A stretch of DNA of 64,000 bases from Bacillota bacterium (GCA_023415475.1 JAEZKL010000174.1:84415-148414); one strand, 5' to 3'; shown: positions 9,117 through 19,067, counted from the stretch's first letter. Numbers and translations are program-made. Notes: generated by a model from the letters alone, not told the origin.

Positions 9117-9939
9117 TTCAAGACCCATGTGCTTAAGCGGGAAAGGCGTCACGAAGGTATTCGGCTTTGGAGCAAAAAAAACCGTCGCAGTCGACCATGT
9201 CGATTTTGAATTTCACGAAGGTGAATTTGTTTCCATCGTTGGCGAATCCGGCAGTGGAAAGACAACGCTCAGCAAGATGTTACTTGGTCTTATCAGTGTA
9301 ACGGAAGGCCAGGTATTCTTCCAGGGTAAACCGCTCGATATTAGCACCCGCGGAAAGAAAAAACAATATTGGAGAGATATACAGGCAATATTTCAGGATC
9401 CCTTCTCTTCTTATAATGTATTCTCCAAGATTGATACCGTTCTTCTCGACTGCATTAATATGCGCGGTGGTAAGCATCTTCCCATGGAAAAGAAGATAGA
9501 GATGATTACAGAAGCATGCAGCTTCGTTAATCTGAAATATGCGGAACTTACCAATAAATATCCCTTTGAGTTGTCAGGCGGACAGATGCAGCGTCTTATG
9601 ATTGCACGTATCTTCCTGCTAAAGCCAAAAATTCTTCTGGCCGATGAGCCCACATCCATGATTGATGCTTGCTCCCGTGCCACGATACTAGATATGTTAA
9701 TGAATTTACGTAATGAGATAGGTATGACAATTATTTTCATCACACACGATATCGGTCTTGCCTATTATATCTCCGACACGGTATACATTATGGAACACGG
9801 TAAATTCGTTGAGAGCGGTACAGCAGATGAGGTAATTCTCAATTCCAAGGCTGCCTATACCAAGCGATTGATCAGTGACGTTCCTAAGATTTATGAGGAA
9901 TGGGATCTTTCCACCGTTAGTACCTCTGCAGAGGCATAG
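9109..9939 (+). CDS. ABC transporter ATP-binding protein, OppF/DppF type
   Basis: Second ATPase, 276 residues. Walker A GESGSGKT, signature LSGGQMQR, Walker B ILLADEPTSMID and FITHD are complete. It is shorter than usual OppF (about 320) and lacks the cysteine-rich C-terminal extension, which its partner retains. Two ATGs are possible: 9103 is only 2 nt from GGGAGGA, whereas 9109 is 8 nt away, so 9109 is preferred. The gene overlaps the upstream stop by 8 nt. Last gene of the importer operon. Confidence 0.93.
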   Translation: MSDSRPMCLSGKGVTKVFGFGAKKTVAVDHVDFEFHEGEFVSIVGESGSGKTTLSKMLLGLISVTEGQVFFQGKPLDISTRGKKKQYWRDIQAIFQDPFSSYNVFSKIDTVLLDCINMRGGKHLPMEKKIEMITEACSFVNLKYAELTNKYPFELSGGQMQRLMIARIFLLKPKILLADEPTSMIDACSRATILDMLMNLRNEIGMTIIFITHDIGLAYYISDTVYIMEHGKFVESGTADEVILNSKAAYTKRLISDVPKIYEEWDLSTVSTSAEA

Positions 9940-9951
9940 AAAACTGATAGC

Positions 9952-9998
9952 AAACGGATAACATGATCCCTCACACTTGGGATATATGTTATCCGTTT
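9952..9998 (+). terminator. Hairpin after importer operon
   Basis: Perfect 13-bp stem AAACGGATAACAT (9952-9964) with ATGTTATCCGTTT (9986-9998), extended inside by ATCCC/GGGAT. The downstream T-run is weak (TTTCTACG). Probable 3' end of the importer transcript. Confidence 0.65.
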
Positions 9999-10142
9999 CT
10001 ACGACTAATACTTTATCTTGATAAGCATAGCAATAATGAACAGGCTTTGAAGGTATTGAATATATAAGCATAAAACAATAGCTATATCGAATTAAGCATG
10101 TTCTGATAAATGCTATTACTTTGAAATGAAAGGCATACAAAA

Positions 10143-11336
10143 ATGGCTACATTTATATTAATCATAATTTATATATCCTTTATCTGTCTGGGGCTGCCGG
10201 ATTCTTTACTTGGAGTCAGCTGGCCCATCATTCGTACAGAGTTCGATGTCTCCTTAAGTGCTGTCGGTCCCATCTATATGATGATAGCAGGCGGCACCAT
10301 TATATCCAGCTTTTTTAGCGGTAAGGTATTACATCGTTACGGTACTGCTAAGGTTACCGCGGTCAGTACCGCTATGACCGCTCTCGGCATTATCGGTTTT
10401 TACTTCGCTCCTTCTGTCAACTGGTTTTATCTGATGACCATACCCTTAGGTTTGGGTGCAGGCTCAGTGGATGCAGGGTTAAATGCCTATATTGCAAATC
10501 ACTATAAGTCCCATCATATGAGCTGGCTTCATTGCTTCTGGGGTGTCGGAGCCACTGTGGGTCCTATGATCATGTCCCTATTTATTAAGGATGCTAATTG
10601 GAGAAGAGGTTATCTTACCGTTGCTCTTCTTCAGGCAGCCTTAGCCCTGTTCCTCTTTCTTACTCTACCTGTCTGGAAAAAGGCCGATGCTGCAAGAAGC
10701 AGCAATTCGTCGTTGGCGGATATCGACTCTGAGGCAAAGGAAAAGGAACCTGCGGGGGATCAGCCTCTCCTTAAAGTAAAGGGTGTAAAGCCCGTATTGA
10801 TTACCTTCCTCTTCTATTGCGCAGCGGAGGGAACCCTGGGCTTGTGGGGAAGCAGCTATTTAGTCCAGATCAAAGGACTGGAGGCATCTATTGCGGCTAC
10901 CTGGGTAGCGATGTATTACGGAGGCATTACGGTGGGACGCTTCCTGAACGGCTTCCTTACTCTAAAGCTTAGTAATAAACATCTGGTACGATTAGGCTTA
11001 TTGATTCTTCTCGGAGGCGTCCTGCTGTTATTGCTGCCTCTGCCAACAATATTCACCCTATTTGGCATGCTGTGTGTCGGCATGGGTTGCGCTCCGATTT
11101 ATCCCTGTCTGCTTCATGAGACCCCGGTACGCTTCGGAGCAGAGCGTTCTAAGTCCCTGATGGGAATTCAGATGGCAGTTGCCTACACCGGATCAACCTT
11201 CCTTCCTCCAATCTTCGGTTTTATTGCCGGTATCACGACCATTGCAATCTACCCCATCGCAATCTTAATCTATACATTGATTATGCTTACCTGCTCTGAA
11301 AAAGCAAACCGGATATTCGAAGAAAAGCAGGTATAA
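10143..11336 (+). CDS. Major facilitator superfamily transporter
   Basis: 397 residues with about twelve hydrophobic segments in two halves. A hydrophilic central loop (about 180-215) is rich in charged residues and Ser. The pattern, with GLPDSLLGVSWP in the first helix and SGKVLHRYGTAK after the second, resembles the sugar/fucose-permease-like MFS group. GAAAGG lies 8 nt before the ATG. It stands alone between two terminator-like hairpins, next to an AraC regulator and a beta-galactosidase, so a sugar substrate is plausible but unproven. A drug-efflux role cannot be excluded. Confidence 0.85.
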   Translation: MATFILIIIYISFICLGLPDSLLGVSWPIIRTEFDVSLSAVGPIYMMIAGGTIISSFFSGKVLHRYGTAKVTAVSTAMTALGIIGFYFAPSVNWFYLMTIPLGLGAGSVDAGLNAYIANHYKSHHMSWLHCFWGVGATVGPMIMSLFIKDANWRRGYLTVALLQAALALFLFLTLPVWKKADAARSSNSSLADIDSEAKEKEPAGDQPLLKVKGVKPVLITFLFYCAAEGTLGLWGSSYLVQIKGLEASIAATWVAMYYGGITVGRFLNGFLTLKLSNKHLVRLGLLILLGGVLLLLLPLPTIFTLFGMLCVGMGCAPIYPCLLHETPVRFGAERSKSLMGIQMAVAYTGSTFLPPIFGFIAGITTIAIYPIAILIYTLIMLTCSEKANRIFEEKQV

Positions 11337-11401
11337 AGGTTAAATCCATTACTTCATATGCAAAAGAAGTATTCATAAATCGATTAGAATGCCTATGATA
11401 A

Positions 11402-11460
11402 AAGGTGGCGCCTTCAACTCGGGGTCTTTTTCTGGGACCATGACTTGAATGTACCACCTT
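11402..11460. terminator. Bidirectional hairpin between convergent genes
   Basis: AAGGTGG (11402-11408) pairs with CCACCTT (11454-11460), with inner CTTCAA/TTGAA and GGTC/GACC pairs. It lies between the MFS gene (plus) and the AraC gene (minus). The minus-strand gene stop is at 11469, so the hairpin can serve both. Confidence 0.55.
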
Positions 11461-11468
11461 CTATTCTT

Positions 11469-12317
11469 TTAAGATTTTTCTCTTTCCCGGTATTCACTCG
11501 GTGATATACCAATATATTTATGAAAGATACGGCTAAAGTACAGTTGATTCTCATAACCGACTAAGTCTGAGATATCATTGATTGACAGCGAGTGATTCCT
11601 CAGAAGCTCCTTGGCATTCTGGAGCCTTAGATTAGTAAGATACTGCTTCGGAGAATAGCCCGTATAATTCTTAAATTCCCGAATGAACCAGCAACAGCTG
11701 ATATGATAGCTGTCTGCCAGTTTTGCGATATTAATATCCTTTTGATAATTATAATGAAACTGATTGATTACTTCATCAAACATAGAGTGATACACGCGTT
11801 TCTCCTGGCCTGCGGTATGATAATTTCTGGCTATCATTAGGAGCAGCTGCCTGAAGTATGCTTCTGCCATCTCTATCCTCCAAAACCGTTCCATACGCAG
11901 CTCAACTATGATCTTCTCAAACAGCTCTGTCATTTCCTCCTTTGCCTGCAGACCCATAGGCTTCTCCGATAATAACCCAAGCGAATTGATTAATTCTTCT
12001 GCTTCTCTTCCGGTAAAATGGATCCAGTAGATATCCGGTTTTTCCGATAGTAGGTAGTAATAATACTGGGGTACCCCTGTCCGATAAAGGAATACTCCTC
12101 CCTTTCCTACATCATAAATGGTATCCCCTATTTGAAAATGAGCTGTTCCCTCCGCCACATAGATAAGCTGATAGTCTCGTCTTCCATTTGGTCTTTTCGT
12201 TTCCATCTTCTCAAGATGGATTAATTTATAATGTCCACAGCTATTTACAAAGAGTGCAGCATCATTAAGCGGCAGGTCATCATCTCTTTGATTATAATAT
12301 CCGGAATAATTCAACAT
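11469..12317 (-). CDS. AraC-family transcriptional regulator
   Basis: 282 residues from the ATG at 12317. An N-terminal cupin-type sensor (about 30-110; GTAHFQIGDTIYDVGKGG) is followed by a C-terminal AraC double helix-turn-helix (about 180-282), ending in the usual YFSRIFHKYIGISPSEYR. A GTG at 12332 would add five residues, but GAAGGTG is spaced 7 nt from the ATG, so ATG is preferred. It is divergent from the GH2 beta-galactosidase, with a 242-bp gap that should hold the operators. A role as a galactoside-responsive activator is inferred from position. Confidence 0.9.
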   Translation of the reverse strand: MLNYSGYYNQRDDDLPLNDAALFVNSCGHYKLIHLEKMETKRPNGRRDYQLIYVAEGTAHFQIGDTIYDVGKGGVFLYRTGVPQYYYYLLSEKPDIYWIHFTGREAEELINSLGLLSEKPMGLQAKEEMTELFEKIIVELRMERFWRIEMAEAYFRQLLLMIARNYHTAGQEKRVYHSMFDEVINQFHYNYQKDINIAKLADSYHISCCWFIREFKNYTGYSPKQYLTNLRLQNAKELLRNHSLSINDISDLVGYENQLYFSRIFHKYIGISPSEYREREKS

Positions 12318-12559
12318 AAGCAACACCTTCACTTTACTACTATTTCATTCATACCATAGCTTTATATATTTATAACATTTCCCTTAGTAACTCCAATCTT
12401 AGATATCAGATTAACAAATATGTATCATTTTGTCCATATATAAAGCAATAACGATTATAGTAAATTCATACCTTCATGCTACAATAAATTATAATACACC
12501 TTGGCTTTCCGCCAGGGTAATCGCATATAACAAAATCATTCAACAAGAGGTGCCGAAAG

Positions 12560-15500
12560 ATGAAATTAGTAAAATATTTTGAAGATACAAAAAATCTTCA
12601 TATAGGTACTATGCCAAACCGTGCCTATTATATTCCCTGTTACATGGATGGGAAGTCAGAGCGAAAGCAGCTACTGAACGGTATCTGGAGCTTTCGATAT
12701 TACAATAACCGATTTGAGGTTGAGGAAGGCTTCTACCAGCCGGGCTTTGACCTAAGCAGCTTCGACCGTTTGCCCGTACCCAGCTGCTGGCAGAATCACG
12801 GTTATGACAGGCATCAATATACCAATGTCAATTATCCGTTTCCTTATGACCTTCCCTATGTACCGGAGGAAAACAATCCCTGCGGCTGTTACGTACATAC
12901 CTTTACCGCGAGTAAGGAGCAGTGTCTTCAACGAAATTACCTCAACTTCGAAGGAGTAGATTCCTGCTATTACGTATGGCTGAACGGCTCCTTCCTCGGC
13001 TTCAGCCAGGTCTCTCATTCCACCAGCGAATTCGATATTACGGAGCAGCTAGTGGAAGGAACGAATACCTTAGCCGTATTGGTTATGAAATGGTGTGCGG
13101 GAAGCTATTATGAGGATCAAGATAAGTTCCGTATGTCCGGTATCTTTCGTGATGTCTATATACTGACAAGAGCCAGAGAGCATATCAGAGACTACTTCGT
13201 TAAGACAGATTTGAATGACACCTGTGATACCGCTGTCATTACGGTTAATCTTGACTATCTGAATCAGGAGATTCCTACGACAGCCAAACTCTTTGACCGC
13301 GACCATCATCTGATCGGAACCGGAGAGGTAATAAAAAGGCATGTCGAATTTACCTTATCTAACCCTCTTCTCTGGAATGCGGAAGCACCTAATCTATATT
13401 CCCTCGTGTTATCAACCGGAGAAGAACAGATCATACAACAGGTCGGCATTCGTAAAATAGAGATCAAGGACGGTGTCATCTTATTAAATAATACTCCAAT
13501 CAAGTTCAAGGGAGTGAATCGTCATGACAGCGACCCGGTAACCGGATATACGATCAGCAAGGAACAAGCACTGACTGATTTATCATTGATGAAACAGCAT
13601 AATATCAACGCGATCCGCACCAGTCATTATCCCAATGCTCCCTGGTTCCCTTCTCTATGTGATGAATACGGCTTCTACCTGATTGCAGAGTCCGATTTGG
13701 AGACCCATGGGGCGACTAATTTCTATTCCGGTTCCTATGAAGGTACCTACGGTGATATTGCGCAGAATCCTATCTCCGATACATTTATTCTTGATCGGCA
13801 GCAACGTAATGTCCATCGGGATAAAAACCATCCCTGTATTCTGATCTGGTCCTTAGGAAATGAAAGCGGCTGGGGTTACAGTATAGAACAGGCAGGAAGA
13901 TGGGTGAAGGAATATGATTCCACCAGACTTCTTCATTATGAGGGCAGTGTTCATATTACGGGAGGCTATAAAGCGGATATATCCATGCTGGATATCTATA
14001 GCAAAATGTATGACTCCGTTGCGGCGATTGATGAATATTTCAGCAATCCTGAGAATATCAAGCCCTATGTTCTTTGTGAGTACTGCCATGCGATGGGCAA
14101 CGGCCCCGGAGATCTTGAGGACTATATGGAGAAAATATATCGCTATGACGGTATGGTTGGCGGTTTTATCTGGGAATGGTGTGACCATGCCATCTATCTT
14201 GGAGAAGCTTCGGATGGCAGAAAGAAATACGCCTACGGAGGTGATTCCGGTGAATATCCCCACGACGGCAACTTCTGTGTGGACGGACTTGTCTATCCGG
14301 ACCGCCGCGTAAGCCCCAGCCTGATCGAATATAAGAATGTGATTCGCCCGGTACGTGCCTCTGTGGTAGATGCAGACAAAGGTATTATTCGCTTAGAGAA
14401 TAAATTAGATTTCACGAATACAAAGGATCTCCTCTCCATTACCTATCAGTTAGAGAAAAATGGTCGGATGATAGCAGAAGGTTTTATTAAAGAGCTCGAT
14501 ATCCCTCCTCACGAATCCAGAGAGCTTATACTTCACTACTCTGTTCCTGAGTCCGGGCTAACCTTCCTTAAGCTCAACTATATACAGAAACTGGATCTCC
14601 CCTTTACAAAAGCCGGTCACGAATTAGGCTTTGATCAGTTATTAGTTAAAGAGGGAAGTTTCATTCCTAATCGAGATAATCCTCTTACACTTGATAGAAA
14701 TAGCAATTCCACTTCTCAGGATAAGAGCGCTATTTTAATTAATCCTGCTCCTCTTCATTTAGAGGAAGACGAACGATCACTGATCATATCCGGGAAAAAC
14801 TTTACTTACAGCTTTAATAAGCTAACCGGCCTCTTTGACGATATCCGTAAGGATGGACATAAGCTTCTGGAGCACCCCATGGAATTTAATCTCTGGAGAG
14901 CTCCCACCGATAATGATCGTAATATCAGAAACAAATGGGAAAGTGCAGGCTATGACAGAACCATGGTTCGCGTCTATCATACCGAGGCTTCTACCGACGA
15001 TTCATGTAATGCAGTTCTTCAAGCAAAGCTGGCAATCAATGCAATTCAAAGAGAGCATATGGTGGATGCAACGATTATATGGACGATCTCACCCCAAGGT
15101 GAGCTTTGGTTAAAGGCTGAAGTCCTTCGCAATACCAAGATGCCTTACCTGCCCCGCTTCGGCCTACGCCTCTTCTTAACCAAGACTTATAACCAGGTTC
15201 AATACTTTGGTTATGGACCATATGAAAGCTATGTAGATAAGCATAGAGCTTCCTACCTCGGCTTATTTGAACAGAGTGTCTCTACGATGTTCGAGGATTA
15301 TATCTTCCCCCAGGAGAACTCCTCCCATTGCGGCTGTAGATATATTAGTGTTAGCAACCCAGCTGCTTCCTCGAACCTAATCGTTACTGCAGAGCAGGAA
15401 TTTTCCTTCAATGTCTCTGAATATACGCAGGAAGAACTGACCAAGAAGGCTCACAACTATGAACTGGAGAAATCCCCCTATACCGTGGTATGTGTGGATT

Positions 15501-15607
15501 ACAAGCAGAGTGGAATCGGCTCCAACAGCTGCGGCCCTGAGCTTTTACCGCAGTATCGTCTGGAGGAGGAGAAGTTTAGCTTTACCTTCCATTTTCACTT
15601 TCAGTAA
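12560..15607 (+). CDS. lacZ: Beta-galactosidase, GH2 (LacZ type)
   Basis: 1015 residues, the normal length for LacZ. Order: sugar-binding jelly roll (about 50-210), immunoglobulin-like domain, TIM barrel (about 310-600), and C-terminal domains including the Bgal_small_N region (about 740-1010). The acid/base is E435 in LGNESGWG and the nucleophile E507 in CEYCHAMGNGPG. No signal peptide, so it hydrolyses galactosides inside the cell. AAGAGGTG precedes the ATG. Plausible substrates are lactose or galactosides from plant polymers; GH2 also contains related specificities, but the full LacZ architecture supports this call. Confidence 0.95.
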   Translation: MKLVKYFEDTKNLHIGTMPNRAYYIPCYMDGKSERKQLLNGIWSFRYYNNRFEVEEGFYQPGFDLSSFDRLPVPSCWQNHGYDRHQYTNVNYPFPYDLPYVPEENNPCGCYVHTFTASKEQCLQRNYLNFEGVDSCYYVWLNGSFLGFSQVSHSTSEFDITEQLVEGTNTLAVLVMKWCAGSYYEDQDKFRMSGIFRDVYILTRAREHIRDYFVKTDLNDTCDTAVITVNLDYLNQEIPTTAKLFDRDHHLIGTGEVIKRHVEFTLSNPLLWNAEAPNLYSLVLSTGEEQIIQQVGIRKIEIKDGVILLNNTPIKFKGVNRHDSDPVTGYTISKEQALTDLSLMKQHNINAIRTSHYPNAPWFPSLCDEYGFYLIAESDLETHGATNFYSGSYEGTYGDIAQNPISDTFILDRQQRNVHRDKNHPCILIWSLGNESGWGYSIEQAGRWVKEYDSTRLLHYEGSVHITGGYKADISMLDIYSKMYDSVAAIDEYFSNPENIKPYVLCEYCHAMGNGPGDLEDYMEKIYRYDGMVGGFIWEWCDHAIYLGEASDGRKKYAYGGDSGEYPHDGNFCVDGLVYPDRRVSPSLIEYKNVIRPVRASVVDADKGIIRLENKLDFTNTKDLLSITYQLEKNGRMIAEGFIKELDIPPHESRELILHYSVPESGLTFLKLNYIQKLDLPFTKAGHELGFDQLLVKEGSFIPNRDNPLTLDRNSNSTSQDKSAILINPAPLHLEEDERSLIISGKNFTYSFNKLTGLFDDIRKDGHKLLEHPMEFNLWRAPTDNDRNIRNKWESAGYDRTMVRVYHTEASTDDSCNAVLQAKLAINAIQREHMVDATIIWTISPQGELWLKAEVLRNTKMPYLPRFGLRLFLTKTYNQVQYFGYGPYESYVDKHRASYLGLFEQSVSTMFEDYIFPQENSSHCGCRYISVSNPAASSNLIVTAEQEFSFNVSEYTQEELTKKAHNYELEKSPYTVVCVDYKQSGIGSNSCGPELLPQYRLEEEKFSFTFHFHFQ

Positions 15608-15630
15608 GCATACTTAATTACAACATTTAA

Positions 15631-15668
15631 AAACCTGCCAATGAAACAATTCAATGGCAGGTTTTTTT
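15631..15668. terminator. Bidirectional intrinsic terminator
   Basis: 10-bp perfect stem AAACCTGCCA (15631-15640) with TGGCAGGTTT (15655-15664), then a T-run to 15668; an A-run on the other side serves the minus strand. It separates the convergent lacZ and the 2-oxoacid oxidoreductase operon. Confidence 0.9.
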
Positions 15669-15677
15669 ATTATCTCT

Positions 15678-16529
15678 TTATGCGAATTCGTGAATCAGCT
15701 GGTTCACTATCTCCTGGTCGTATGCACGTTCTATGAGCGGTGTCCCGGTCTGGAGGACCATGTTATTCTTATGGAAGGTCGGCCGCTCTTCACGGTAAAT
15801 GATACCGATCGGTATCTTCTCCTCAAACTCCATCGCCTTCTCCATCGCAGCCAGCCTATTGGCAGGATCATAGGTATCATCCAGCTCATATACTCTCTGG
15901 TTATAGTAGGAGAAGGTATTAATCTTATTAAAGCTTACGCAGGGTTGCAGAATATCAACCATGGCATAGCCATCGAACTCGATTGCCTGCTTCATGATAT
16001 CTTTAAGATGATCCTTATGACCACTAAAGGCTCTACCGACAAAGCCTGCTCCTGCCGCTATCGCTAACATGATCGGATTGAGCGGTGTTGTAGTATTCCC
16101 GTTCACCTGAACATCGGTAACAATCCCCTTGACTGAGGTCGGAGATGCCTGCCCTTTGGTTAGACCATAAATCTGATTATCATGAACAAAGTGGGTAATA
16201 TTCACATTTCTACGGATATTATGCAGGAAATGGTTACCCCCTTCACCATAAGTATCACCGTCACCGGAATTTACAATTACCGTAAGCTTCTCGTTTGCTA
16301 TTTTTGCAGCCACTGCAGCAGGCAAAGCTCTACCATGCAGACCGCAAAATTGATTGGCACTGATATATTGGGGCAGCTTTGCTGCCTGCCCGATCCCAGC
16401 CACCATTAATACTTCATATGGGTCCTTTCCCAGCTCCTCCAGAGCTGTCTTAAGACTATCTAAGATATTAAAATTACCACAGCCGGGACACCAGGCTGTC
16501 TCTCGGGTCTCAAATTTCTTATCACTCAT
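15678..16529 (-). CDS. korB: 2-oxoacid:ferredoxin oxidoreductase, beta subunit
   Basis: 283 residues. It binds thiamine diphosphate and, with the alpha/gamma subunit, oxidatively decarboxylates a 2-oxoacid to acyl-CoA with reduction of ferredoxin. Visible features: WCPGCGNF near the N-terminus (Cys14, Cys17, part of the cluster site) and the TPP motif SGDGDTYGEGGNH (about 88-100). The start ATG overlaps the stop of the upstream gene (ATGA), so the two are coupled. The KorB-like length and fused partner favour a 2-oxoglutarate-type or broad 2-oxoacid enzyme over pyruvate-ferredoxin oxidoreductase. The exact substrate is not readable. Confidence 0.9.
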   Translation of the reverse strand: MSDKKFETRETAWCPGCGNFNILDSLKTALEELGKDPYEVLMVAGIGQAAKLPQYISANQFCGLHGRALPAAVAAKIANEKLTVIVNSGDGDTYGEGGNHFLHNIRRNVNITHFVHDNQIYGLTKGQASPTSVKGIVTDVQVNGNTTTPLNPIMLAIAAGAGFVGRAFSGHKDHLKDIMKQAIEFDGYAMVDILQPCVSFNKINTFSYYNQRVYELDDTYDPANRLAAMEKAMEFEEKIPIGIIYREERPTFHKNNMVLQTGTPLIERAYDQEIVNQLIHEFA

Positions 16530-18199
16530 CGTGAAACCTCCTCTCTGATACGACTGACGATCTCATCCGCGCAGATTTGTCTACCGTCATATTTTAAGAT
16601 GCTTTCCTGACAACGGATACCGGTCTGCTCCCGTATGAGATCCGCCAGCTGTCCGGTTGCATTCTGTTCTACATTTATAAACTTATTGACCTTGGATGCC
16701 TTTTCATTAAGAAGCCTCTGAGGCAGCGGATAGATATCTCCGAAAAGTAGCGCACCGAACTTTTCCTTGCCCTCCTCATTGAGTATCCCCACTGCTTCCA
16801 TGATCGGTCCATAGGTAGAGCCCCAGCCTACGATAAGGGTATCGCAATCCTCGGCTCCGACATATTCCGGCTCCAATAACTCAAGCTTGAGGCTCTCCAG
16901 CTTTCGCATCCGCTTATCCATCATCTGAGTTCGAACCTTGGCATCCTCTGTGATACGCCCGAATTCATCATGCTCATCACTGTCTGCGGTAACAAAATTC
17001 TTCGTCTTACCCGGAAGCAGACGATGGGAGATACCACTCTCAGTATACCTGAAACGCAGATACTCACCCTCAGGGACGTCTTCCGCCTCTAAAGGCTTTA
17101 TTACCTTTACCTTGGATAAATCATAAGGCACCACACTGGCTGTAGAGTCTCCCAGATATTGATCACTCAGAAGGATGACCGGTATCTGATATCGTTCTGC
17201 TATATCCAGAGCTCTTGCCGTCTGATAGAAAGCATCGGTATGGTTACGAAGTGCAATAACCATTCTCGGAAACTCTCCCTGTGAAGCAGAGATAACGAAT
17301 TTCAAATCACTTTGTTCTGTTCTTGTCGGTAAACCGGTTACCGGACCAGGTCTTTGCACATCCACTACTACCAGTGGAATCTCTGCCATACCGGATAAGC
17401 CAAGGGCTTCTACCTTCAGGGAGAAGCCTCCGCCGGAGGTACCTGTCATAGCAGGTGCACCTGCAAAGGAGGCCCCGATTGCCATATTGATTGCGGCAAT
17501 CTCGTCCTCTGCCTGCTCAACGACGATACCCGCTGCATCACCCCTGGAGGCCAAATATTCCAGGATTGTTGTGGAGGGTGACATCGGATATGCACTATAA
17601 AAACGCAGCCCTGCTGCGATGGCGCCAAGTGCTAAGGCCTGATTACCGGATAAGATAATCTTCTCCTCATCCTTCTTACCAAAGGGAGTAATGCGACTCT
17701 CCACAAGCTCCTGCCCTCTGGTTAAGGCTTTCTTATTTGGTTCTACAAATTGTTCTCTGACGAACTGTCTTAGAACTTTATCTGAATGATCAAGCTCCTC
17801 TCCGAACAGCTTCAGCAATGCACCCATAGCTATCATACCGGCAAAACGCGGGTTGCCTAACTCTTTACTGATGGCAACCATATCAATTGCTATTTTACGG
17901 TCATCCTCCACCGAATAGGAACTGTCACAGAGAATAAACCCCTCCGGCTTCAGTTCCGGAAGATGCAAATGTACTGTTTCCTCATTAAATGCAACAATTC
18001 CATCCAGCTTAAGGCTGTGAGAATATACTCTCTCCTTACCGATTCTCAGCAAGGTAAAGTTATGCCCTCCTCTTACCCTGGACATAAAATCTCGTACAGC
18101 AAAAACATGATATCCTGAATTTGTAAAAAACTTTTGTAGGATTGCAGCTGTAGTCTCAATTCCCTGACCGGCTGCTCCTCCGATTAATATATTATACAA
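16526..18199 (-). CDS. korA: 2-oxoacid:ferredoxin oxidoreductase, fused gamma-alpha subunit
   Basis: 557 residues from a TTG start at 18199, chosen because AAGGAGGG lies 8 nt upstream; reading further upstream would run through the ribosome site and the Fur box. Residues 1-185 are the gamma domain (ILIGGAAGQGIETTAAIL), joined to the pyrimidine-binding alpha domain (about 190-400; AYPMSPSTTILEYL) and the C-terminal alpha domains. Gamma-alpha fusions are standard for this Kor type. It is co-transcribed with korB and has its own promoter with a Fur-like operator at 18232. Confidence 0.9.
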   Translation of the reverse strand: MYNILIGGAAGQGIETTAAILQKFFTNSGYHVFAVRDFMSRVRGGHNFTLLRIGKERVYSHSLKLDGIVAFNEETVHLHLPELKPEGFILCDSSYSVEDDRKIAIDMVAISKELGNPRFAGMIAMGALLKLFGEELDHSDKVLRQFVREQFVEPNKKALTRGQELVESRITPFGKKDEEKIILSGNQALALGAIAAGLRFYSAYPMSPSTTILEYLASRGDAAGIVVEQAEDEIAAINMAIGASFAGAPAMTGTSGGGFSLKVEALGLSGMAEIPLVVVDVQRPGPVTGLPTRTEQSDLKFVISASQGEFPRMVIALRNHTDAFYQTARALDIAERYQIPVILLSDQYLGDSTASVVPYDLSKVKVIKPLEAEDVPEGEYLRFRYTESGISHRLLPGKTKNFVTADSDEHDEFGRITEDAKVRTQMMDKRMRKLESLKLELLEPEYVGAEDCDTLIVGWGSTYGPIMEAVGILNEEGKEKFGALLFGDIYPLPQRLLNEKASKVNKFINVEQNATGQLADLIREQTGIRCQESILKYDGRQICADEIVSRIREEVSR

Positions 18200-18231
18200 G
18201 AGTATTCCCTCCTTAATAAATGATATGTTAT

Positions 18232-18280
18232 TGATAACGATTATCATTAATATTATACAATTAAATTTTACAAAATTCAA
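18232..18280 (-). promoter_or_regulatory. korAB promoter with Fur-like box
   Basis: On the minus strand, -35 TTGAAT (18275-18280), a 17-bp spacer and -10 TATAAT (18252-18257). Just downstream, over the expected transcription start, TGATAATCGTTATCA (18232-18246) matches the Fur 7-1-7 palindrome TGATAATnATTATCA with one mismatch. Binding here would block transcription when iron is sufficient. Sequence match only. Confidence 0.7.
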
Positions 18281-18431
18281 TAGTATAATTTCTTTTATTT
18301 TAAAATATTAAAGTCCTAAGAGATTTACATATACAATATATGTTGTTCGGAGATTGTAGCACCACCCGATAGGTATATTTCTCGGTATACTTCATATATT
18401 GCTATGAATTAATCTTATGAGGTTACGGATT

Positions 18432-19067
18432 ATGGAGCATGCTTCTATGAATCATACCATCGAAGATAATACAATGATATTGAACGGACATGGACTAGTA
18501 AATGCTGTTCCCGACGTAGCAGTCCTTCGATTAGGTGTTCAGACAGAAGGCGAGAATCTTCAGATGATACAAGCTAACAATGCCGAGCTGAGCCAGGCGG
18601 TGCTTCAGGCTTTGCGCCAGCTAGGAATAGACAATATCAGGACCTTCCAATATGAAATCAATAAGGTTTATGAATTTGTCGAAGGAAGGCAGCTGGATAG
18701 GGGTTATTCGGTACGTAATATTTTCGAGATAAGAACCGATGATTTAAGCCTGGTAGGACCTGCGATAGATAATGCGGTAAATCAAGGAGCCAATATCGTA
18801 GATCTGATACAATTCGAAGTATCGGATACAGGCCTCTATTACCTACAAGCTTTGAATCTCGCTGTAGCAGATGCTTATGAAAAGGCGACCTCTATTGCGG
18901 AAAGCTTAGGTATTCATTTGTCTCCCTATCCGAGAAAAATTACAGAAAACAGTACTCCAATGATACCCTTCCGAGCAATTAATGCAAGAGAAGGCGCATA
19001 TGCCACTCCGATTGAAGCCGGCACGAATCAGATTGAAGCTTTTGTGACCGTTGAATTTACCTATTAA
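18432..19067 (+). CDS. SIMPL (DUF541) domain protein
   Basis: 211 residues from the ATG at 18432, which has GAGG 8 nt upstream; an earlier ATG at 18417 has no site. The SIMPL/DUF541 pattern is clear: a start of GHGLVNAVPDVAVLRLGVQT, a repeat of the beta-alpha unit, and a C-terminus of IEAFVTVEFTY. Family members form oligomeric assemblies of unsettled function, some with stress-signalling roles. Unlike many, this one shows no signal peptide or membrane segment, so it is predicted to be cytoplasmic. It stands alone, ending at a strong terminator. Confidence 0.85.
   Translation: MEHASMNHTIEDNTMILNGHGLVNAVPDVAVLRLGVQTEGENLQMIQANNAELSQAVLQALRQLGIDNIRTFQYEINKVYEFVEGRQLDRGYSVRNIFEIRTDDLSLVGPAIDNAVNQGANIVDLIQFEVSDTGLYYLQALNLAVADAYEKATSIAESLGIHLSPYPRKITENSTPMIPFRAINAREGAYATPIEAGTNQIEAFVTVEFTY

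Noticed and set aside
11402..11460. T-box or riboswitch suggested by AAAGGTGGCGCC
   Set aside because: No GGGTGGNACCGCG core or specifier loop; it is a hairpin between convergent gene ends, better explained as a terminator.
12922..14312. Several ORFs in other frames within the beta-galactosidase gene
   Set aside because: The GH2 frame is complete with both catalytic Glu; the others are composition shadows.
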